A DNA stretch of 64,000 nucleotides. Origin: an uncultured Eubacteriales bacterium (GTDB lineage: Bacteria > Bacillota > Clostridia > Oscillospirales > CAG-272). The DNA is taken from assembly GCA_934434925.1 (NCBI GenBank), contig CAKSAC010000007.1, positions 36,560 through 100,559 on the forward strand, given 5' to 3'. The notes under the pieces are model-generated. The model saw only the letters and a list, made by a program, of their open reading frames with translations. It was not told the origin of the DNA and did no database searches. Positions 17,425 through 25,932 of the stretch are shown here, one piece after another. Both the position numbers and the translations under genes were made by a program. The stretch's first letter is position 1. Each line of letters starts with the position of its first letter.

Positions 17425-18608
17425 AATTGTCTTTTTTCTCCAATTACTTTTCTCACCACCAGCAACCGCTCTGCGATGCATGGTATCGGATGTACGGGGA
17501 TGATTTTGCATTCGTATCGACCGAACCCGTCCCGGAAGAGCGTATCCGCATGGGGTGGCGCACGTACGAAGGGGTTCCGTTTGAAATACACTGCCCCGGC
17601 GGCGACAACACCCCTCCCTTTGATATCGAAGCGTGTGATTCCGTCATTCTCGGGAATGCCCCGATGTCGCTCGTGCGGAGCAGACTGGAAAAGGGAAAAA
17701 CCGTATTCAAGTATTCCGAAAGGGTTTTCAAAGACGGATATAATTATCTGAAATGGCTCCCGAGATTATTTACATACCGAAAAAAATACGGAAGATATAA
17801 AAGTTTATATCTGCTTGCCGCCAGCGCATTTGCCTGTGCCGATTTCAATATGCACGGAGTCTTTATCGGAAAAAGCTACAAGTGGGGATATTTCCCCGAG
17901 ACGAAACATTATGACATCGGGCAGTTGCTGAGCGGTAAGGCGGAGCATACCCTGCTCTGGTGCGGCCGGCTGATCGATTGGAAGCATCCGGAGCTTGCCG
18001 TCGAAGTGGCGAGGAGACTGAAAGCGGAAAACTATTCTTTCCGTTTGGAAATGATCGGCACGGGCGCTTTGAAAGAACAGGTTCTTACCGGGATTGCAGA
18101 AAGCGGCTTGGAGGATTGCGTCAGCCTCATTGATTCTTTGACGCCCGACGGGGTGCGCACGCATATGGAAAAAGCGCAGATTTTCATAGCTACCAGCGAC
18201 TTCCATGAAGGCTGGGGAGCCGTTCTCAACGAATCCATGAACAGCGGTTGTGCCGTTGTGGCAAGCCACGCAATCGGATCGGTTCCTTTCTTGATCCGGC
18301 ATGGCGAAAACGGGCTGGTCTATCGGAACGGTCATGCCGACGATCTGTATCAAAAGGTCAAAGCATTACTGGACTGCTCAAAGGAGCGGGAACGGATTTC
18401 GGAAGCGGCATACAGAACCATTACGGACCTGTGGAATGCCGAAGTCGCCGCCGAGAGATTTGTTCTATTGTCCGAGGAGATCGAAAAGCACGGATATTGC
18501 GATTTGTTTGAAGACGGGCCTTGCAGTCGGGCGGCGTTTGTCCGGAATAACTGGTTCCGAAAATCTTCTCAACCGAAAAGCCGTCAGCCGAAAACCGCTC
18601 CGCGATAA
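17421..18608 (+). CDS. Glycosyltransferase (GT4-like)
   Basis: 395-residue glycosyltransferase coupled to the preceding one by an ATGA overlap. The donor domain is visible as LLWCGRLIDWKHPELAVE, FRLEMIGTGAL, and HEGWGAVLNESMNSGCAVV, with the conserved Glu in the E-x7-E region, then HGENGLVYRNGHADDLY. The N-terminal acceptor half (MKLSFFSNYFSHHQQPLCDAW) is of a type seen in polysaccharide clusters. The last 40 residues are basic and low complexity. Substrate not predictable. Confidence 0.82.
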   Translation: MKLSFFSNYFSHHQQPLCDAWYRMYGDDFAFVSTEPVPEERIRMGWRTYEGVPFEIHCPGGDNTPPFDIEACDSVILGNAPMSLVRSRLEKGKTVFKYSERVFKDGYNYLKWLPRLFTYRKKYGRYKSLYLLAASAFACADFNMHGVFIGKSYKWGYFPETKHYDIGQLLSGKAEHTLLWCGRLIDWKHPELAVEVARRLKAENYSFRLEMIGTGALKEQVLTGIAESGLEDCVSLIDSLTPDGVRTHMEKAQIFIATSDFHEGWGAVLNESMNSGCAVVASHAIGSVPFLIRHGENGLVYRNGHADDLYQKVKALLDCSKERERISEAAYRTITDLWNAEVAAERFVLLSEEIEKHGYCDLFEDGPCSRAAFVRNNWFRKSSQPKSRQPKTAPR

Positions 18609-18684
18609 ATTCGTGAAAGAAACCGTCTGCGCCGTTTTGTGAAAGATTGCGTTTTTCCGGCGAAATTTATAAGGAATCTTGACG

Positions 18685-19965
18685 ATGATAAAGAAGATCA
18701 AATATATTATCCACAGTCGTGTGGCCAGGAATGCAGGTTGGTTAATCGGCGGAAGAATCATACAGATTATCATCAGCTTCGCCGTCGGACTGCTTACCGC
18801 AAGATATCTCGGCCCGTCCAATTACGGACTGATCAATTATGCCGGAGCCTATACGGTATTTTTTTCGGCCATCTGTACGCTCGGAATAAATTCCGTCCTT
18901 GTCAAGGAGTTTGTGGACAACCCGGGTGAAGAAAGCACCGTAATCGGAACTTCTTTGGGGTTGAGAGCCATTTCCAGTCTTTTTTCGGCGTTTATGATAT
19001 GCGGGATTTCTTTCTTTGCCGACGCCGGAGAACCAACGACTCAAATCGTGGTCATGCTATGCTCCTTAGGCGTGGTTTTTCAGATATTTGAAACCTTCAA
19101 TTATTGGTTTCAGGCCAGGCTTCAATCAAAAACGACGGCGATTGTGACGCTGATTGCCTATATGGTCACCTCTGCCTATAAAGTTTTTTTGCTTGCGACC
19201 CAAAAACCGGTTACGTATTTTGCGTTTGCTACGTCTGTTGATTATCTTTGCGTGGCAATACTGCTCTGTATCTGTTATAAAAAACAGGGGGGCGGAAAAC
19301 TGCGTTTTTCCAAAAAATACGGATGGTCACTCTTGAAAAAGAGTTACCATTTCATACTGCCCGGGTTAATGGTGGCGATCTATGGCCAAACAGACAAAAT
19401 CATGCTCAAACACATCGTCAACGACGCGGAAACAGGATATTATTCCACGGCGATCACCTTGTGTACTATCTGGTGCTTTGTATTAAATGCCATTATCGAT
19501 TCGCTTTTTCCGCCGATTATGGAAGCGTTCCGGAACGACAAACAGGATTTCGACAAGAAGAATAAACTGCTGTATTCCATCGTCTTTTATATTTCCGTGG
19601 CCGTTTCGGTCCTGTTTACATTGTTCGGAGGCTTTTTCATCAGGTTTTTATACGGAGAGGCTTATATGCCGTCCGTAGCGCCGTTACGGGTAATCACTTG
19701 GTCTACGGCATTTTCCTATTTGGGCGTGGCGAGAAATGCCTGGATCGTTTGCATGAACCGGCAAAGATGTTTGAAATATATTTATTTATCTGCGGCGGTT
19801 TTCAATGTTATTCTGAATTTTCTCTTTATTCCTTTATGGGGAGCGACCGGAGCGGCAGTCGCATCTTTGGCGGCACAGATTATCACCACATTTATTGCGC
19901 CGTTCTTTATCAAAGACATGCGAGAAAATTCGATTATGATGGTCAAAGCTATTATTTTCAAATAA
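18685..19965 (+). CDS. Polysaccharide flippase, Wzx-like (MATE/MOP superfamily)
   Basis: 426-residue membrane protein with about twelve helices that would flip the undecaprenyl-linked repeat unit across the membrane. The N-terminus is typical of the family (NAGWLIGGRIIQIIISF, ARYLGPSNYGLINYA), and the second half repeats the pattern (LPGLMVAIYGQTDKIML). ATG 18685 is preferred over a TTG two codons earlier because AAGGA sits nine bases before the ATG. The gene is more AT-rich than the flanking genes, usual for flippases and a hint of separate ancestry. Confidence 0.88.
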   Translation: MIKKIKYIIHSRVARNAGWLIGGRIIQIIISFAVGLLTARYLGPSNYGLINYAGAYTVFFSAICTLGINSVLVKEFVDNPGEESTVIGTSLGLRAISSLFSAFMICGISFFADAGEPTTQIVVMLCSLGVVFQIFETFNYWFQARLQSKTTAIVTLIAYMVTSAYKVFLLATQKPVTYFAFATSVDYLCVAILLCICYKKQGGGKLRFSKKYGWSLLKKSYHFILPGLMVAIYGQTDKIMLKHIVNDAETGYYSTAITLCTIWCFVLNAIIDSLFPPIMEAFRNDKQDFDKKNKLLYSIVFYISVAVSVLFTLFGGFFIRFLYGEAYMPSVAPLRVITWSTAFSYLGVARNAWIVCMNRQRCLKYIYLSAAVFNVILNFLFIPLWGATGAAVASLAAQIITTFIAPFFIKDMRENSIMMVKAIIFK

Positions 19966-19984
19966 TCATAAACAGGAGAAAAAA

Positions 19985-21025
19985 ATGTCATTATTCACCA
20001 ACAAAACGCTGCTTATCACCGGCGGAACCGGCTCGTTCGGCAATGCCGTCCTCAACCGTTTTCTCCGCACCGACATCGGAGAAATCCGCATTTTCTCGCG
20101 GGATGAGAAAAAACAGGATGATATGCGCCATGAATTCCAGACAAAAATGCCCGAAGTGGCCGAAAAGATCAAATTTTATATCGGCGATGTGCGGGATCTG
20201 GAATCCTGCCGGGGCGCGATGCACGGCGTGGATTACATATTCCATGCGGCCGCGCTCAAACAGGTTCCGTCCTGCGAATTTTTCCCGATGGAAGCCGTGC
20301 GGACCAATGTCATCGGCACCGACAACGTGCTGACCGCCGCCATTGAAGCCGGTGTGGAGTGCGTCATCTGCCTTTCCACCGACAAAGCGGCGTACCCGAT
20401 CAACGCCATGGGGATCACCAAAGCCATTGAAGAGAAGGTCGCCGTTGCCAGATCCCGCCATTCGGGTAAAACAAAAATCTGCTGCACCCGTTACGGCAAT
20501 GTCATGTGTTCGCGCGGCTCGGTCATCCCGCTCTGGATCGACCAGATCAGAAACGGGAACCCGATCACGATTACCGAACCCTCTATGACCCGCTTTATCA
20601 TGTCGCTGGAAGAAGCGGTCGATCTGGTTCTCTTTGCCTTTGAGCACGGTGAAAACGGCGATCTGCTGATCCAGAAGGCCCCCGCCTGCACCATCGAAAC
20701 ACAGGCAAAGGCCGTCTGCGAACTTTTCGGGGGGAAGACGGAAGACATCAAGGTGATCGGCATCCGCCACGGAGAAAAGATGTACGAAACGCTTCTCACC
20801 AACGAAGAGTGCGCCAAAGCCGTCGATATGGGGAATTTTTACCGCGTTCCGGCCGACAACCGCGGGCTTAATTATGACAAATACTTCAAAGAAGGCGATG
20901 AAAAGCGCAACGTCCTCACGGAGTTCAATTCCAACAACACGCGCATTCTGGACGTTCGGGAAACGAAAGAAAAAATCGCGTCTCTTGCCTACATTCAGGA
21001 AGAATTGAAAAAAATGGGGAAATAA
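19985..21025 (+). CDS. UDP-GlcNAc 4,6-dehydratase/5-epimerase, CapE/FnlA type
   Basis: 346-residue short-chain dehydrogenase of the polysaccharide biosynthesis family. The NAD(P) loop GGTGSFG is at residues 13-19, and the active-site segment STDKAAYPINAMGITK carries M142 and K146, the MxxxK replacement of YxxxK that marks 4,6-dehydratases of the FlaA1/CapE group. The SYPINAMG form matches the CapE/FnlA subgroup, which starts the UDP-L-FucNAc pathway. AGGAG lies six bases before ATG. The follow-on enzymes CapF and CapG are not in the window, so the final sugar may differ or be completed elsewhere. Confidence 0.85.
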   Translation: MSLFTNKTLLITGGTGSFGNAVLNRFLRTDIGEIRIFSRDEKKQDDMRHEFQTKMPEVAEKIKFYIGDVRDLESCRGAMHGVDYIFHAAALKQVPSCEFFPMEAVRTNVIGTDNVLTAAIEAGVECVICLSTDKAAYPINAMGITKAIEEKVAVARSRHSGKTKICCTRYGNVMCSRGSVIPLWIDQIRNGNPITITEPSMTRFIMSLEEAVDLVLFAFEHGENGDLLIQKAPACTIETQAKAVCELFGGKTEDIKVIGIRHGEKMYETLLTNEECAKAVDMGNFYRVPADNRGLNYDKYFKEGDEKRNVLTEFNSNNTRILDVRETKEKIASLAYIQEELKKMGK

Positions 21026-21090
21026 GGCCCGTCCCTTTGTTCAAGTCCAGCCCCGGCGGCTTCGTATCAAGGTCGCCGAAAAAAGACCAG

Positions 21091-21302
21091 GCGGTTGTTT
21101 TTACCGAAGAGGTATGAAGCAACCGCTTGTTTTGCGATTTTGCGCGCTTCCCGGCAAACTTCGCGCGCAAGCGTGACAGACGCCCGGAAAGAAAGAAAAA
21201 AGACCGTGTTCCCAACGGTTTCTTCCCGCCGGAGCCGTTTGGCGGACTCACGCCGCTAACATCGATCTGAAAAGCCGATCGGCCCACTCGCACGGTCTTT
21301 TT
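21091..21302 (+). other. Structured non-coding region with nested hairpins
   Basis: The 465-base gap 21026-21490 has no credible gene but strong secondary structure. GCGGTTG (21091-21097) pairs with CAACCGC (21120-21126), enclosing TACC/GGTA. TTGCGCGC (21140-21147) pairs with GCGCGCAA (21163-21170). AAAAAGACCGTG (21197-21208) pairs with CACGGTCTTTTT (21291-21302), enclosing further small stems, and ends in a T-run. The last stem may be a bidirectional terminator between the dehydratase gene and the convergent regulator; the whole could be a small RNA. Confidence 0.5.
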
Positions 21303-21490
21303 CCGTGTTTTCGCCCGCAAGGGCTTTTTTTCGTAAGAGCAGGCAGTTCCGGGGGTTTCTCCGCAAAATAAAAAAACCGCCGCAGACAGACTTTGCAGCC
21401 CTGTGTGCAACGGTCTCTTCACGGCGTAATCCGCAACCTCTCCCGGAGCGAATGCAAAACCGCCGTGTCTTCCGGGAGGGGGGCGGTATC

Positions 21491-22045
21491 TCAGGTTCGC
21501 GGCAAACCTGCGTCGGTCACATCTTTTTCAATCCGGTTTCTCGCCTGTGCGACCAGCCGCTCGTTTTCGCGTTCTTCGGTCGATGCCAGCAACAGGGTTC
21601 CGTAAACGGTGGTAAGAAGCGAAACCCGGAGCGTCTCCCCTTCCTCCCCGGCAATCTGCACGGAAAGCCGGCGGATAGGCTCTTCAAATTCCGCGTGCCG
21701 GCAAAGCGATGAATGCGAAAGCAACAGGGAACGGTAATTCGGATTGGACAGAAAAAAACGCAGATACGCAAGAGAGAGTTCTGTCAGAAGGCGGGCGGGA
21801 TCCCCGGAGAACGCCCCTCCGATCTCACGGCAGAGCAATTCCCATTTTCCCCGTACATACGAAAGGATTGCGCCGATCATATCTTCCCGATCCCGGAAAT
21901 GCCGATAGGGTGCCGCGCAGGATACCTGCGCATTCTGCGCTACCCGGCGCAAAGAAAAATCGCTTTCTCCATGTTCTTCTATTTCCCGAAGGCCGGAAAG
22001 AATCAGTCGCGTCCGCACATCGGTTTCAAGATTCGGTTCTTCCAT
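21491..22045 (-). CDS. TetR/AcrR-family transcriptional regulator
   Basis: 184-residue DNA-binding repressor. The N-terminal helix-turn-helix reads FSLRRVAQNAQVSCAAPYRHFRDREDMIG, the usual TetR pattern with the Y-HF anchor; the C-terminal half is the ligand/dimer domain. ATG 22045 is chosen since AAAGGGGG lies five bases before it; an in-frame ATG twelve codons upstream falls almost on the transcription start. The target and ligand are unknown; no divergent transporter is adjacent. Confidence 0.85.
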   Translation of the reverse strand: MEEPNLETDVRTRLILSGLREIEEHGESDFSLRRVAQNAQVSCAAPYRHFRDREDMIGAILSYVRGKWELLCREIGGAFSGDPARLLTELSLAYLRFFLSNPNYRSLLLSHSSLCRHAEFEEPIRRLSVQIAGEEGETLRVSLLTTVYGTLLLASTEERENERLVAQARNRIEKDVTDAGLPRT

Positions 22046-22087
22046 GCTTTCCCCCTTTGGCGGTATAACCGCCTCTTCCATACTCTC

Positions 22088-22116
22088 ATTGTACCCTGTC
22101 TGCCGCCTTTTTGCAA
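22088..22116 (-). promoter_or_regulatory. Promoter of the TetR gene
   Basis: Minus strand TTGCAA, 17-base spacer, TACAAT, the same form as the ppa and hprK promoters. Confidence 0.75.
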
Positions 22117-22140
22117 GATGCTTTTTCTTTTTTCGTATTT

Positions 22141-22315
22141 TTCCGCCCGATACCCCCTTTGCCCGCCTTTTCCCACCGCCGAAAACTCCCGCCGCCGGCC
22201 CCCTTTTTCTGCCCCGCGCTCCCCTGCCACCCGCCTTTTTCCACCGCCGAAAACTCCCGCCGCCCGGCCCGCTTTTTTCTGCCCGATACCCTCTTTGCCC
22301 GCTTTTTCTCCATCC
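22141..22315. repeat. Tandem repeat, about 68-base unit, roughly 2.5 copies
   Basis: CCACCGCCGAAAACTCCCGC occurs at 22173 and 22241 (68 apart), and GCCCGATACCC at 22145 and 22281 (136 apart). Pyrimidine-rich GC-rich units separated by T-runs. Frames across it are proline-rich and not convincing as protein. Confidence 0.75.
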
Positions 22316-22367
22316 AACGCCGGCCTCTCCTTTTCCCGGAAAACTCTACCGCAAATTCTTTCCCACA

Positions 22368-22425
22368 CGAAATTCCACTTCAATCCCCCTGTGGAGTTTA
22401 CTTTGGGAATTCACTTTTTTTATAA
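22368..22425. repeat. Dispersed imperfect repeat, copy B
   Basis: About 55 bases (ATTCCACTTCA, then GGAGTTTACTTTGG, then AATTCACTTTTT) match a second copy at 41530-41578 with G-to-A changes at matching places. Both copies lie shortly upstream of a promoter. Confidence 0.5.
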
Positions 22426-22451
22426 AATATGTGATATTTCTGTAAAATCTC

Positions 22452-22480
22452 TTGACCTTTTCCTCTTTCTCTGCTATAAT
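22452..22480 (+). promoter_or_regulatory. Promoter of the aromatic amino acid operon
   Basis: TTGACC, 17-base spacer, TATAAT; transcription should start near 22487. It appears to serve nine genes to 31937. Confidence 0.85.
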
Positions 22481-22492
22481 AAACGCAATTCT

Positions 22493-22511
22493 ATGTTAAC
22501 ACTGTTAACAT
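22493..22511 (+). promoter_or_regulatory. Palindromic operator at the aromatic operon start
   Basis: ATGTTAACACTGTTAACAT is a perfect 9-1-9 palindrome a few bases past the expected transcription start, where a repressor would block initiation. It does not match the TyrR box or the E. coli TrpR operator. The regulator is unknown. Confidence 0.6.
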
Positions 22512-22563
22512 CGTGGAAAAAGCAGGCAGCCTTCCGCTGAAAACCGAAAAAGGGGGATTCTGT

Positions 22564-23757
22564 ATGAATCATGCCGCAAAAGCCTTGGGTGCGCGCCGTT
22601 CCGCAATCCGGGAAATTTTTGAATACGGTTCCCGGAAAAAGAAAGAATGGGGAGAAGACGCAATTTTCGATCTTTCCCTCGGTAACCCCTCTGTTCCTCC
22701 GCCCCCCGAAGTGCAGGCTTCGCTATTGTCTCTTCTGAACACGGCCGACCCGACCGCCCTGCACGGATATACCACTGCCGCCGGCGACATGGAAGTGCGG
22801 CGCGCCATCGCGGACTATTCCGAAAAAACGCTCGGCGTTCCGGCAGACCCCTCTCTCCTGTATCTGACTGTCGGCGCGGCGGCGGCTCTTTCCGCGTCGC
22901 TCGGGGCCTTGCTCACTCCGGCCGATGAAGCCATTGTCATTTCCCCATACTTTCCCGAATACCGGGTCTTCATTGAACATACCGGCGCCAAGGTCGTGGA
23001 GGTCCCGGCCAAGGAGCCGGACTTCACTCCGGACATGGAAGCGCTCGGGGCCGCCATTAACGAACGCACAGCCGTTCTTCTTCTGAACTCTCCCAATAAT
23101 CCGACCGGCGTTGTCCTTTCGGAGAAGGAGCTGACCGCTCTCGGCGCCCTGCTCCGCCAAAAAGAAGAAACCTACGCGCACCCGATCTATCTGCTGTCGG
23201 ACGAGCCTTACCGCGAACTGGTGTATGACGGTCTGAGCGCGCCTTCCCCGGCGGCTTATTACGACGATACGCTGGTCTGTTATTCTTTCAGCAAGTCTCT
23301 CTCCCTGCCCGGGGAACGTATCGGGTATGTGGCCGTTCATCCGCGTGCCGCCGATGCCCGTGATGTCTATCTCGCAATCATGGGGGCGGCGCGGGCGCTC
23401 GGCTATGTCTGCGCCCCCAGCCTCTTCCAGCACATGATCCCCGCCTGCCTCGGCAAAACCGCCGATATCCGCGTGTATGACCGGAACCGCCGCCGTTTGT
23501 ATGAAGCCCTCACTTCCTTTGGCTTCCGGGTGGTGCGGCCGGGCGGCGCCTTCTATCTCTTTCTTCGCTCTCCGGAGCCGGATGCCGGTGCTTTTGCGGA
23601 AAAAGCCAAAGCCCGGGGCCTGCTCTTCGTACCGGGCGACAGTTTCGGCTGCCCCGGGTATGTCCGCGTCGCCTATTGCGTTCCGGAAGAGACGATTACC
23701 CGGTGTCTGCCGGTCTTTGCCGCGTTGGCCGAAGAATACGGCCTTAAAAAGAAGTGA
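22564..23757 (+). CDS. PLP-dependent aminotransferase, class I (aromatic/aspartate type)
   Basis: 397-residue fold-type I aminotransferase. Conserved parts: the N-terminal GNPSVPPPPEV, LNSPNNPTGVV (substrate and PLP contact), LSDEPYRELVYD with the Asp that binds the pyridine nitrogen, and SFSKSLSLPGERIGY with the Schiff-base Lys. As first gene of the operon that makes phenylpyruvate and 4-hydroxyphenylpyruvate, it most likely transaminates these to Phe and Tyr. AAAGGGGGA precedes ATG by six bases. An aspartate aminotransferase role cannot be excluded. Confidence 0.87.
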   Translation: MNHAAKALGARRSAIREIFEYGSRKKKEWGEDAIFDLSLGNPSVPPPPEVQASLLSLLNTADPTALHGYTTAAGDMEVRRAIADYSEKTLGVPADPSLLYLTVGAAAALSASLGALLTPADEAIVISPYFPEYRVFIEHTGAKVVEVPAKEPDFTPDMEALGAAINERTAVLLLNSPNNPTGVVLSEKELTALGALLRQKEETYAHPIYLLSDEPYRELVYDGLSAPSPAAYYDDTLVCYSFSKSLSLPGERIGYVAVHPRAADARDVYLAIMGAARALGYVCAPSLFQHMIPACLGKTADIRVYDRNRRRLYEALTSFGFRVVRPGGAFYLFLRSPEPDAGAFAEKAKARGLLFVPGDSFGCPGYVRVAYCVPEETITRCLPVFAALAEEYGLKKK

Positions 23758-23773
23758 AAATGTAAACAAAACT

Positions 23774-24904
23774 ATGCAAAAAGGAGAAAACGGCCGAGCC
23801 GTAAGACAAAAAATGGACGAACTGCAAAAAGCGAGACAGGAAATAGACGAAGTGGATAAAGCCATGGCGGAGCTTTTTTGTCGCCGAATGAAGGCGGCAA
23901 AGAGCGTTGCCGCTTATAAAGGAGCGCGCGGACTGCCGATTTTGGACAGCGCCCGGGAAGCCGAGATTCTCGAACGACGCTCTCTTCTTTTGGAAGATGA
24001 AACGCTCCGTTCTTTCTATGTCAGTTTTCTCCGCGACACTATGGCCGTTTCACGCCGCTACCAACGCTATCTTCTCTCCGGCATCCGGGTCGCCTATGCG
24101 GGAACCGAAGGGGCTTTTGCTCACCTCGCCGTACGCAAGCTCTTCCCGGCTGCCACGGCCGTAGGCTGTGCAGATTTTGCGTCGGCTTACCGCGCGGCCG
24201 AAAACGGAGACTGCGATCTGGCTCTTCTCCCGGTGGAAAACAGTTTTCAGGGTGAAGTCGGCGCGGTCACGGACCTGATGTTTTCCGGAACTCTTTCACT
24301 CACCGGAATGACCGAAATGCCGATTACGCAGGATCTGCTGGCCAAGCCCGGCACCTGTCTTGCCGAAATCCGTACCGTCATCAGCCACCCGCAGGCGCTC
24401 GGCCAATGCGCCGAATATATAAGGAAGCACGGGCTGATTGCCGAAGAATACGCCAACACCGCATTGGCCGCCCGGTTTGTCGCCTCTTCCGGGGATAGGT
24501 CTTTGGCCGCCATCGCCTCTGCGGAAGCGGCGGAGATTTTCGGGTTGGAGGTTCTCGAAAAGAATATTCACACAAAAAACACCAATTCCACCCGCTTTGC
24601 CGTCTTTTCCCGCGCGGCGCACCGTCCGGCCGACGGGGAACGGGGAATCCATTCGGTCCTGCTGTTCACGGTTCCGAACCATGCCGGTTCACTCGCTCAC
24701 GCCATTGAAATTATCGGTCGGCACGGTTTCAACATGCGCACCCTGCGGAGCCGTCCGATGAAAGAACTTTTTTGGCAATACTATTTTTATGTGGAAGCCG
24801 AAGGCAATCTTTACAGCCCGGCGGGCGAAGCGTTGCTGGCCGACCTCAGCCCCTGTTGTGACCGGTTGAAGATCGTGGGCTGTTATAAAAAGGAGGAAGC
24901 ATGA
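23774..24904 (+). CDS. pheA: Bifunctional chorismate mutase/prephenate dehydratase (P-protein)
   Basis: Converts chorismate through prephenate to phenylpyruvate. An AroQ-type chorismate mutase domain comes first (QEIDEVDKAMAELFCRRM-KAAKSVAAYKG), then prephenate dehydratase (VAYAGTEGAFAHLAV, with the catalytic TRF in NSTRFAVFSR), then a C-terminal ACT domain for phenylalanine feedback (VPNHAGSLAHAIEIIGRHGFN, and RSRP in place of the classical ESRP). The start is unsure: ATG 23774 has no good ribosome site, while ATG 23813 begins exactly at the mutase fold but also lacks one nearby. The stop overlaps aroB by ATGA. Confidence 0.9.
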   Translation: MQKGENGRAVRQKMDELQKARQEIDEVDKAMAELFCRRMKAAKSVAAYKGARGLPILDSAREAEILERRSLLLEDETLRSFYVSFLRDTMAVSRRYQRYLLSGIRVAYAGTEGAFAHLAVRKLFPAATAVGCADFASAYRAAENGDCDLALLPVENSFQGEVGAVTDLMFSGTLSLTGMTEMPITQDLLAKPGTCLAEIRTVISHPQALGQCAEYIRKHGLIAEEYANTALAARFVASSGDRSLAAIASAEAAEIFGLEVLEKNIHTKNTNSTRFAVFSRAAHRPADGERGIHSVLLFTVPNHAGSLAHAIEIIGRHGFNMRTLRSRPMKELFWQYYFYVEAEGNLYSPAGEALLADLSPCCDRLKIVGCYKKEEA

Positions 24905-25932
24905 AGACGCAACATATCGGCCTTTGCGAAAAAGGCTACGATGTCCTGATCGGGCGCGATCTGCTGACCGGGATCGGCCGTCTGCTCCCGCTTGATCGCC
25001 GCGTGCTGATCGTGACCGATGACGGTGTGCCGGCCGAATATGCCGCGGCCGTCTGCCGTGCGGCCGGCGAGGCCGTTCTCCTGACTCTCCCCGCCGGGGA
25101 GGCTTCCAAGAGCCTTGCATCCTTTGAAAAACTCCTGCGCACCATGCTGGAGAAGGGTTTCGGGCGCGGAGACTGCGCCGTGGCCGTCGGCGGAGGCGTT
25201 GTCGGCGATCTTTGCGGGTTTGCCGCCTCGGCCTATATGCGCGGGATTGATTTTTACAATATTCCGACCACGGTTCTCTCCATGGTCGATTCTTCCGTCG
25301 GAGGCAAAACCGCCGTCAATCTGGACGGAGTCAAAAACATCGTCGGTTCCTTCTATCAGCCGAAAGCCGTCATTGCCGACTGCGATACTCTTTCCACCCT
25401 GTCGCCCCGGCAAACGGCTTCCGGACTGGCGGAAGCCGTCAAAATGGCGCTGACTTCCGACCCGGAAGGATTCGCCCTTTTTGAACAGGACCCTCTCCCT
25501 CCCATGGAAGAGATTATCAGCCGTGCCATCGCCGTCAAAGCCTCGGTGGTGATGCAGGATGAAAAAGAAAACGGCCTGCGCCGGATTCTGAACTTCGGCC
25601 ATACCTTCGGCCACGCGCTGGAAGCCTATGAAGGATTGGGCGGACTGACCCACGGCGAATGCGTCGCGATCGGCATGCTCCCCATGTGTTCCCCGGAAGT
25701 CCGGGCGCGCCTTTTGCCGGTTCTTCGCCGGCTCGGCCTTCCGACCGAGATTCCCGCGCCGGCCGACCGGATTTTCTCCTATCTCCGCTACGACAAAAAG
25801 CGGGTCGGTGACGCGGTATATGCCGTGACGGTCGATCGCGTCGGAGAAGGAAAAATCGAAAAAACCGCCACAGCAGAACTGGAAGCGCGCGTCCGCGCCT
25901 ATCAACAGGAAAGGCAGGCACAAGATGAATAA
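24901..25932 (+). CDS. aroB: 3-dehydroquinate synthase
   Basis: 343-residue NAD- and metal-dependent enzyme that cyclises DAHP to 3-dehydroquinate, the second shikimate step. Conserved segments are AVGGGVVGDLCGFAASAYMRG, PTTVLSMVDSSVGGKTAVN, and the metal-binding LNFGHTFGHALEAY. The start overlaps the pheA stop, and the end overlaps aroC by eight bases, so all three are translationally coupled. Confidence 0.95.
   Translation: MKTQHIGLCEKGYDVLIGRDLLTGIGRLLPLDRRVLIVTDDGVPAEYAAAVCRAAGEAVLLTLPAGEASKSLASFEKLLRTMLEKGFGRGDCAVAVGGGVVGDLCGFAASAYMRGIDFYNIPTTVLSMVDSSVGGKTAVNLDGVKNIVGSFYQPKAVIADCDTLSTLSPRQTASGLAEAVKMALTSDPEGFALFEQDPLPPMEEIISRAIAVKASVVMQDEKENGLRRILNFGHTFGHALEAYEGLGGLTHGECVAIGMLPMCSPEVRARLLPVLRRLGLPTEIPAPADRIFSYLRYDKKRVGDAVYAVTVDRVGEGKIEKTATAELEARVRAYQQERQAQDE

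Noticed and set aside
22044..22445. Proline-rich frames across the tandem repeat
   Set aside because: They arise from the pyrimidine-rich repeat in all frames and lack start signals.
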